DNA from: Chloroflexota bacterium | Lineage (GTDB): Bacteria; Chloroflexota; Anaerolineae; B4-G1; DUEL01 | NCBI GenBank assembly: GCA_011388675.1 | Contig: DROW01000002.1 | Coordinates: 1 to 37,277 of the forward strand | Length of the DNA: 37,277 nt | Reading direction: 5' to 3' | In this document: one piece after another, positions 32,323-37,277 of the stretch | Layout: each line of letters opens with the position of its first letter | Position numbering within the stretch: position 1 is the first letter of the stretch | Notes under the pieces: generated by a model | The model's database searches: none | Told to the model about the DNA's origin: nothing | The model's input: the letters and a program-made list of their open reading frames with translations, nothing else | Position numbers and translations under genes: made by a program

Positions 32323-32442
32323 CGGTTTTCCTCCTGTCTATCGTGGGGGCAGGCACGTGCGACGCACACCCACCGCACGGAGGCCGGTGATGGGCGCATC
32401 GTGCCTCTCCCCCCGGAGCGATTGACCTCCACCCTTGTTGGG

Positions 32443-32477
32443 ACGGCAGGGGACGGGACGACCCCGCCCCCTGCCGT
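32443..32477 (-). terminator. GC-rich hairpin after the giant secreted-protein gene
   Basis: A 15-bp stem with one mismatch (32443-32457 with 32463-32477) and a 5-nt loop lies 16 bases beyond the stop of the leftward gene. There is no clear T-tract, so it may be a terminator of the hairpin-only type, or a structure stabilising the 3' end. Confidence 0.5.
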
Positions 32478-32492
32478 TGCCGTGGCGAAAAC

Positions 32493-35400
32493 CTACCGCC
32501 TTCTCAACGTCAGCGGCAGGTAGACCCTGTGCGGAACGACGACCACCGTCCCCTGGTGCCCCGCCGCGTCGGTGTACGTATAGACGCCGGGCTCCCTGAA
32601 CCGCCGCCGGTAGGTCTCCCCCGGCTCCAGGTATCCCCCGTCGAAGCCGAGGGGGTTCTGCAGCGGATCGAGCGCGCTCAGCGGGCGGAGGATGGGGTTC
32701 TCGGTCCAGCGCACCACGTTGGTGAGGGTGTCGGTTTCCCGGATCGTCGAGACCCACTCCACCGCGCTGCCCGAGGTCACCGTGATCACCGCCGGGTCGG
32801 GGCCGTCGGGAGTGAGGCGCACGGTGGCCGCCGCCTCCTCCGGCCACGGCGTGTACGGGACGTTGACGTGGACGATCTGGGTGATGACGTGGATGATCGG
32901 GCTGCGCCAGCGCTGGTATCCGGGGATGCCTTCCACCTCCAGATAGTAGTCGCCCGGCGGGGTGAAGAAGGCGAAGTAGCCGGTGGTGGTGATGCCGTCG
33001 GGGTAGGTAGCGTTGGTGTTCTGGGGGTTCACCTGGCCGTAGAAATGGGCCGGCCAGGGCACCCATCCACCCCACTCAGGCATCGAGACGTAGCAGGTCA
33101 CGGTCACGCCGGAGACTGCCTGCACCGGCGCGAACATCCCGGTCTCGGGGTCGTAGGAGCCGCCCTTGTCCACGTCGAAGACGAAGCCGTCGGGGTCGAT
33201 CAGCACGCTGCCGCCGCTGCACTTCTCTTTGTAGACCGTCTGGCCGTCCACACAGCGGGCGCAGATCTCCACGGTGTGGGCGGAGCCGATGTTGAAGTCA
33301 TAGGCGGTGTTCCCACAGGGGAGCGCCTGGGTGGTGACCGGGGAGTGGGTGACGCCGTCGGCGGTGACCGTCGGCGAGAAGATCCCCTGGTCGCAGAAAC
33401 TGCCGCTGCCGTACAGATGCAGGGTCGTGTTCCAGAAGCCGTAGACGCCGGGGATCTCCCAATCCTCCGTCGAGTAGAGCCCGTTGGTGCCGACGAAATG
33501 GTAAGTGATCATCTCCCCAGCCAGCGGCCCGGCCTGGACCCTCCCCGTCCAGTAGGAACGCTGGGGGTCCCAGGGGACGTTGTTGGTGTTGATAGGCACG
33601 GTAGAGGTTTCGGCCTGGGAGCCCCACTGGGAGACGGCGTACAGGTTGTACGCCCCCTCGGGCAGGGAGAGGGACATGGTAGCGGTGCCGTAAACGTTGG
33701 TGCGCACGCTGCCCAGGTACTGCCCATCGCTCGTCCGCAGGGTGACCGTCGTGTTGGGGTTGGCGGCGATGGTGGCGCTGTAGCAACCGGGGGTGTGCTG
33801 CCCGCCGCCCAGGTCGATCAGGTACGGCGGGAGCAGGGGCGGCGCGTCGTACCCGACGTCCCCCACGGTGTCGGAGAAGGTCTCCCCGCCCACCATGCCG
33901 CTCCAGGTGGTGGTCGCCGAGATCCGGGAGTTGGTCATCACCCCCTCGGCCCGCACGTTCATCCAGTTCTGATCGCCCGACCAGGCGGGCGAGGTGGTGG
34001 TGGTGGAAAAGGCGTTCCCACTGCTGATCTGGCACTTCATCGGCGGCCAGGTGTGGCACCCCTGAACCCGGTCCAGTCGGACGGGGAAGTCGGTCCGCAC
34101 GTGGTAGTCGTAGAGGGGCGGCAGCGAGGGGTCGGTGTGCTCGTACTCATAGAGCAGAAGGTACTCGTAGAGCGCCCGCGCCCCCTGCTCGTTGAGGTAG
34201 TACCGCGAGCGGCTCGACTGCTCGGTCTGCACCCGGAAGGGGTAGATGCGGGCGGTGAAGGTGTCGGGTGCCCCATACGCCGTATCGGTGGGGATGTCGG
34301 TGTCGCGGATCTGGGCGGTCACCGAGTACCCGTGCGCCGACCAAGAGGAGGTGGTGAAGGTGTAGCGGATCGTCCCCGATACCCCGGGGCTCAGGCTGCC
34401 CAGGTTCCACCGCCACTCGTTGGGGCTGGGCTGTTCGTCCGGCGGTGGATAGGCTCCGACGAACTGACCGCCCTCGGCGCGCAGGCTGAGGACCGATTGG
34501 GCCGCCGCGTCGGTGCCCGCGTTGCGGTAGATGACGACGCCCGGGATGTTGAGCGACGACTGGGAGCGACGCCACAGCACCTGGCGGCGGGTTTGCACCT
34601 CCACCCCCAGGTCGTGGTACTTGACGACCGTGTCTCGCTGCGCCGTCCACTGGTAGATGGTGTCCGGCACGGTGATGGTCACCCGGTTGCGGATGAGGCC
34701 GGGCGCGGCCCCGTCGGGGGAGACCACCCGGACCTGGAACTGCATTCCCACCTTATCGCCGGGGCTCAGGTTGCTCTGCATCAGCAGCGTGTCGTTCTGC
34801 ACCTGCACCGTTCCCGAGCCCTGGACGATCTGGGCCGAGCCGGGGACGTACCGGGTTCCCTGGGGGATCGGGTCCCGCGCGGTGATCTGAGCCGCCTCGG
34901 TCCCGATGTTCTGGACGGTGACGTTGTAGGTGATGACGTTATCCCCCGGACGGAGCGTGACCGAGACGGGCTTCGCCCTCTTTCGGACGGTGAAGTTGTG
35001 CCCACCCGTGTAGTAGACGGTCGTGGTGACCGTGGCGAGGTTGTTGGCCAGGGGGTCCAGGGCCGTGATGGTCTTCAGCCCGGCGGTGTTGGTGAGGACG
35101 ATGCCCCCACTGACTCCATCGGGGACGGTGACGGTGATCAGGTAGGTCTGGGCCGTGCCGGTGCTGACGGTCCCCAGGGTCCAGGTGAGGTAGCGGTCGA
35201 CCCGGACCGGGTTGCCGGTGGCGGCGACGAAGTTCACCTGGGAGGGCAGGCGGTCGGTGAGCACGGTCCCTTCGGCGGCCAGTTGCCCCTGGTTGCCCCA
35301 GCGGAGCGTGTAGGTGAAGGTGTGGCCCGGTTCGACGAAAGAGGGCCCCGCCTTGGTCACCCACAGGTCGGGGGCGTAGAGCGCAGGGACGGCCACCGGC

Positions 35401-37277
35401 CCGGCGACGTTGTCGGTGATGACCGGATCGTAGGCGTCCAGCACCTCCATCGAGGCGGTGTCGGTGATCACCCACGAAACCGCCTGGGTGAGCGGCGATC
35501 GCAGCGTCAGCGTCAGCCCCCAGCCGTTGAGGGTGCCGGTGTCGTACTCGGCTGCATCGCACACTCGTAGTGTCCAGTTGCCGTTGGGGTCCTTGCCGTC
35601 GAAAGCGCTCAACGAACCCTCCGGCCGGAACCGCCCGGTGAAGGGCGGGCTGCCGTTTGTGATGGAGGTGGCAGCCTCGTCGTCGAAGATCGTGTCGATG
35701 TAGTTGTCGCCGCTGCCGCCGTTGCCGGTGGAGAGTTCCACCTCGGTGCCGTCCGGCCCCCGCACGTAGATGTTCAGGTCACCGTCGTAAGTGTGCTGCA
35801 GGTTCCCGATGAACACATCCACGTCCACGATGGTGCCGGAGGCGTTGACGTTGAGGGTGTGCTCGGCGTAGTTGTTGCTCCCACAACCGTTGTCGGGGAT
35901 CAGGATCCCCAGGTTATCGGGAGAGGAGACGCCCTGGGTTGTCGCCCTTATCGGCTTTGCGGGCGTGACGACGACGGTGGCGGCACGGACGGCGTCGGTG
36001 GGGACGTTGTGGAAGGTGCAGGTGATGACGCTGCTCGCGGCCTGGCAGGCGACGTTGGGGCCGGAGCCGCTGATCCCGGCCAGCGGGTAAGCCGAGGTGA
36101 TGCGGTCCACCACCCGCACGTCGGCCGTCCACACGGTCCCCTTGAGGGGGGAGACGGCGAGGGTGTAGGTGATGGGCTGGCCGGGGTGGGCCTGGCCGCT
36201 GCCCACGCGGGCCTTGCTCAGCGCGAGGGTGGCGGTGTAGGCCGCCTCGTCCGCCCCGATGTCGGCGAACGGCCCCATCAGGCGGGGCTGGCCGTCGATG
36301 TCGGTATAATCGAAACCGGTGGCGAGCAGCACGTCCTTGGCCGGGGAGTTGTCGGCGATGTGGTAGCCGTCGGCCAGGAAGAGGGGATCGGTGTGGGTCA
36401 TCACCTGCGTGCCCAGCGTCACGTCGCCGGTGATGTCGACCGTGTTGCTCAGGATGGAGTGGGCCACGTGGGCCGTGCTGCTGGAGACGGCCCTCACCCC
36501 TACGGCGTGGCTGTAGATGATGGTGTTGGTGATGTAGGCGGTGGCGGGACAGTTGGTGTTGGGCGGGGCCGGGATTTTCACGGCGGTGGTGTTCCCGTTG
36601 CGGGCCACCGTGTTGTGGACGAAGCGGTAGGTGTGAGCATCGCTGGTGCTGCAGTAGAGGTTGGAGTCCGTATCCAGATGCACGGCGTCGTAGCCGGCGC
36701 CGGGCTGGTTGTCGGCGATGAGGTTGTTCTCGAAGACGACGTTGCCTTCGGCGTAGACGGCGTAAGCGCCGGTGTTGCCGGTGATGACGTTGCCCCGCAC
36801 GGTGAGGGAGCCCCTCGCCGTCAGGCCGCCGGCGGCATAGGAACAGGAGCCACAGGTATGGGAGTTGCCGGTGATGACGTTGCCGCTCACCAGGCCGCTG
36901 CCGGAAGTGCGGATCTCGACGTACAGCCCGCCGGCGGTGTAGTCCGGCCCGGAACTGTTCCCCCACACCCGGTTATCGCTGACGGTGGGGGAGTTACAAC
37001 TCACGTAGAGGCCGCCGGTACCGGAGTTCTGGGCCACGACGTTGCCGGTCACCGTGCAGGAAGAAAGGCTTACCAGCTGTACTCCGCCACCGTAGGCCTG
37101 ACCGCCGCCGCTGGCGGTGTTGCCGGTGATGACGTTGTTGATGAGGATGACATTGGGATCGTTGTAGGCGAAGACGCCGCCACCGCCATACGTCCCGCTG
37201 GCGGTATTGTTGACGATGCGGCAATTCTCGATGCGGATGGTGTAGCCGCTGTTGAGTTTGGCGTAGATGCCACCACC
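32493..37277 (-). CDS. giant secreted beta-helix/DUF11-like/P-domain protein, 5' end beyond window
   Basis: 1594 residues are visible and the frame is open to the right edge, so the signal peptide and start lie outside. The visible N-terminal part (to about residue 325) is a right-handed beta-helix with Asn-rich turns (NNVITGNTASGG, TVTGNVVAQNSG). Next come a DUF11-like repeat (about 350-405), a proprotein-convertase-type P-domain (about 450-595, with FIGNLQHTYDGDLNIYVRGPDG and DPNGNWTLRVCD), further DUF11-like repeats (about 635-1000) and less clear beta-rich modules. A cupredoxin-like domain (about 1486-1583) lacks the expected copper Cys. The protein ends VYLPLTLRRR. Probably a surface or extracellular adhesin or carbohydrate-interacting protein; no catalytic residues are evident. 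Confidence 0.88.
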   Translation of the reverse strand, partial: GGGIYAKLNSGYTIRIENCRIVNNTASGTYGGGGVFAYNDPNVILINNVITGNTASGGGQAYGGGVQLVSLSSCTVTGNVVAQNSGTGGLYVSCNSPTVSDNRVWGNSSGPDYTAGGLYVEIRTSGSGLVSGNVITGNSHTCGSCSYAAGGLTARGSLTVRGNVITGNTGAYAVYAEGNVVFENNLIADNQPGAGYDAVHLDTDSNLYCSTSDAHTYRFVHNTVARNGNTTAVKIPAPPNTNCPATAYITNTIIYSHAVGVRAVSSSTAHVAHSILSNTVDITGDVTLGTQVMTHTDPLFLADGYHIADNSPAKDVLLATGFDYTDIDGQPRLMGPFADIGADEAAYTATLALSKARVGSGQAHPGQPITYTLAVSPLKGTVWTADVRVVDRITSAYPLAGISGSGPNVACQAASSVITCTFHNVPTDAVRAATVVVTPAKPIRATTQGVSSPDNLGILIPDNGCGSNNYAEHTLNVNASGTIVDVDVFIGNLQHTYDGDLNIYVRGPDGTEVELSTGNGGSGDNYIDTIFDDEAATSITNGSPPFTGRFRPEGSLSAFDGKDPNGNWTLRVCDAAEYDTGTLNGWGLTLTLRSPLTQAVSWVITDTASMEVLDAYDPVITDNVAGPVAVPALYAPDLWVTKAGPSFVEPGHTFTYTLRWGNQGQLAAEGTVLTDRLPSQVNFVAATGNPVRVDRYLTWTLGTVSTGTAQTYLITVTVPDGVSGGIVLTNTAGLKTITALDPLANNLATVTTTVYYTGGHNFTVRKRAKPVSVTLRPGDNVITYNVTVQNIGTEAAQITARDPIPQGTRYVPGSAQIVQGSGTVQVQNDTLLMQSNLSPGDKVGMQFQVRVVSPDGAAPGLIRNRVTITVPDTIYQWTAQRDTVVKYHDLGVEVQTRRQVLWRRSQSSLNIPGVVIYRNAGTDAAAQSVLSLRAEGGQFVGAYPPPDEQPSPNEWRWNLGSLSPGVSGTIRYTFTTSSWSAHGYSVTAQIRDTDIPTDTAYGAPDTFTARIYPFRVQTEQSSRSRYYLNEQGARALYEYLLLYEYEHTDPSLPPLYDYHVRTDFPVRLDRVQGCHTWPPMKCQISSGNAFSTTTTSPAWSGDQNWMNVRAEGVMTNSRISATTTWSGMVGGETFSDTVGDVGYDAPPLLPPYLIDLGGGQHTPGCYSATIAANPNTTVTLRTSDGQYLGSVRTNVYGTATMSLSLPEGAYNLYAVSQWGSQAETSTVPINTNNVPWDPQRSYWTGRVQAGPLAGEMITYHFVGTNGLYSTEDWEIPGVYGFWNTTLHLYGSGSFCDQGIFSPTVTADGVTHSPVTTQALPCGNTAYDFNIGSAHTVEICARCVDGQTVYKEKCSGGSVLIDPDGFVFDVDKGGSYDPETGMFAPVQAVSGVTVTCYVSMPEWGGWVPWPAHFYGQVNPQNTNATYPDGITTTGYFAFFTPPGDYYLEVEGIPGYQRWRSPIIHVITQIVHVNVPYTPWPEEAAATVRLTPDGPDPAVITVTSGSAVEWVSTIRETDTLTNVVRWTENPILRPLSALDPLQNPLGFDGGYLEPGETYRRRFREPGVYTYTDAAGHQGTVVVVPHRVYLPLTLRRR

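Noticed and set aside
32529-35570. A 1013-codon open frame on the plus strand
   Set aside because: Composition (His/Val/Gly/Arg-rich, no domains) is that of an antisense shadow of the giant secreted-protein gene, which has clear domains in its own frame.

Overview
This is a GC-rich, gene-dense bacterial window with no rRNA, tRNA, CRISPR array or transposase that I can see. It is probably from a Chloroflexota bacterium (an Anaerolineae-like or thermophilic lineage). That is inference from the gene mix: four-subunit pyruvate:ferredoxin oxidoreductase, LysM/M23 peptidase, AfsR-like BTAD/ATPase/TPR regulator, double WD40 lipoprotein, a giant beta-helix/DUF11-like secreted protein ending in YLPLTLRRR, and many short tandem repeats. 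No marker gene settles the taxonomy.

Layout. 1-1.8 kb (+): MutY glycosylase with a Nudix domain, overlapping a DPM1-like glycosyltransferase. 1.8-3.0 kb (-): membrane-anchored LysM/M23 endopeptidase, convergent with the first pair across a shared terminator hairpin. 3.3-6.5 kb (+): porG-porD-porA-porB, with a 7-bp tandem array between porG and porD and a hairpin terminator at the end. 6.6-8.2 kb (-): RsuA/RluB-type pseudouridine synthase and an Isf-like iron-sulfur flavoprotein.

8.3-15.7 kb (-) is one tightly coupled operon read leftwards: acyl carrier protein, AMP-forming acyl ligase, asparagine-synthase-type amidotransferase, PP-loop sugar amidotransferase-like protein, GT4 glycosyltransferase and a Tat-exported DUF362 protein. 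Divergent from it, 16.2-23.6 kb (+) is a surface-glycan operon: polyprenyl-phosphate glycosylphosphotransferase, small winged-helix protein, GmhA-like isomerase, GmhB-like phosphatase, hexapeptide acyltransferase, membrane GT2 glycosyltransferase, B12-binding radical SAM enzyme and a single-domain response regulator. The roughly 500-bp divergent region between them holds a 50-bp direct repeat, two GGAANTTCC dyads and a foldable leader. The two operons probably make a lipid-linked or acylated, amidated, heptose-type surface glycan (inference).

23.5-26.8 kb (-): two sensor kinases in tandem, a MASE1-GAF-HisKA_2 kinase followed by a receiver-histidine kinase. 26.8-27.26 kb: intergenic, with MITE-like elements of a family also present upstream of porG. 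27.26-30.25 kb (+): BTAD/NB-ARC/TPR regulator. 30.25-32.3 kb (-): 14-repeat WD40 lipoprotein. 32.5 kb to the right edge (-): a giant secreted protein whose N-terminus lies outside the window.

The most notable non-gene content is the dispersed inverted-repeat element (3109-3204, 27084-27229 and a decayed copy at 26888-26987) and the 7-, 8- and 9-bp tandem arrays. Some of these arrays are read as in-frame protein linkers.
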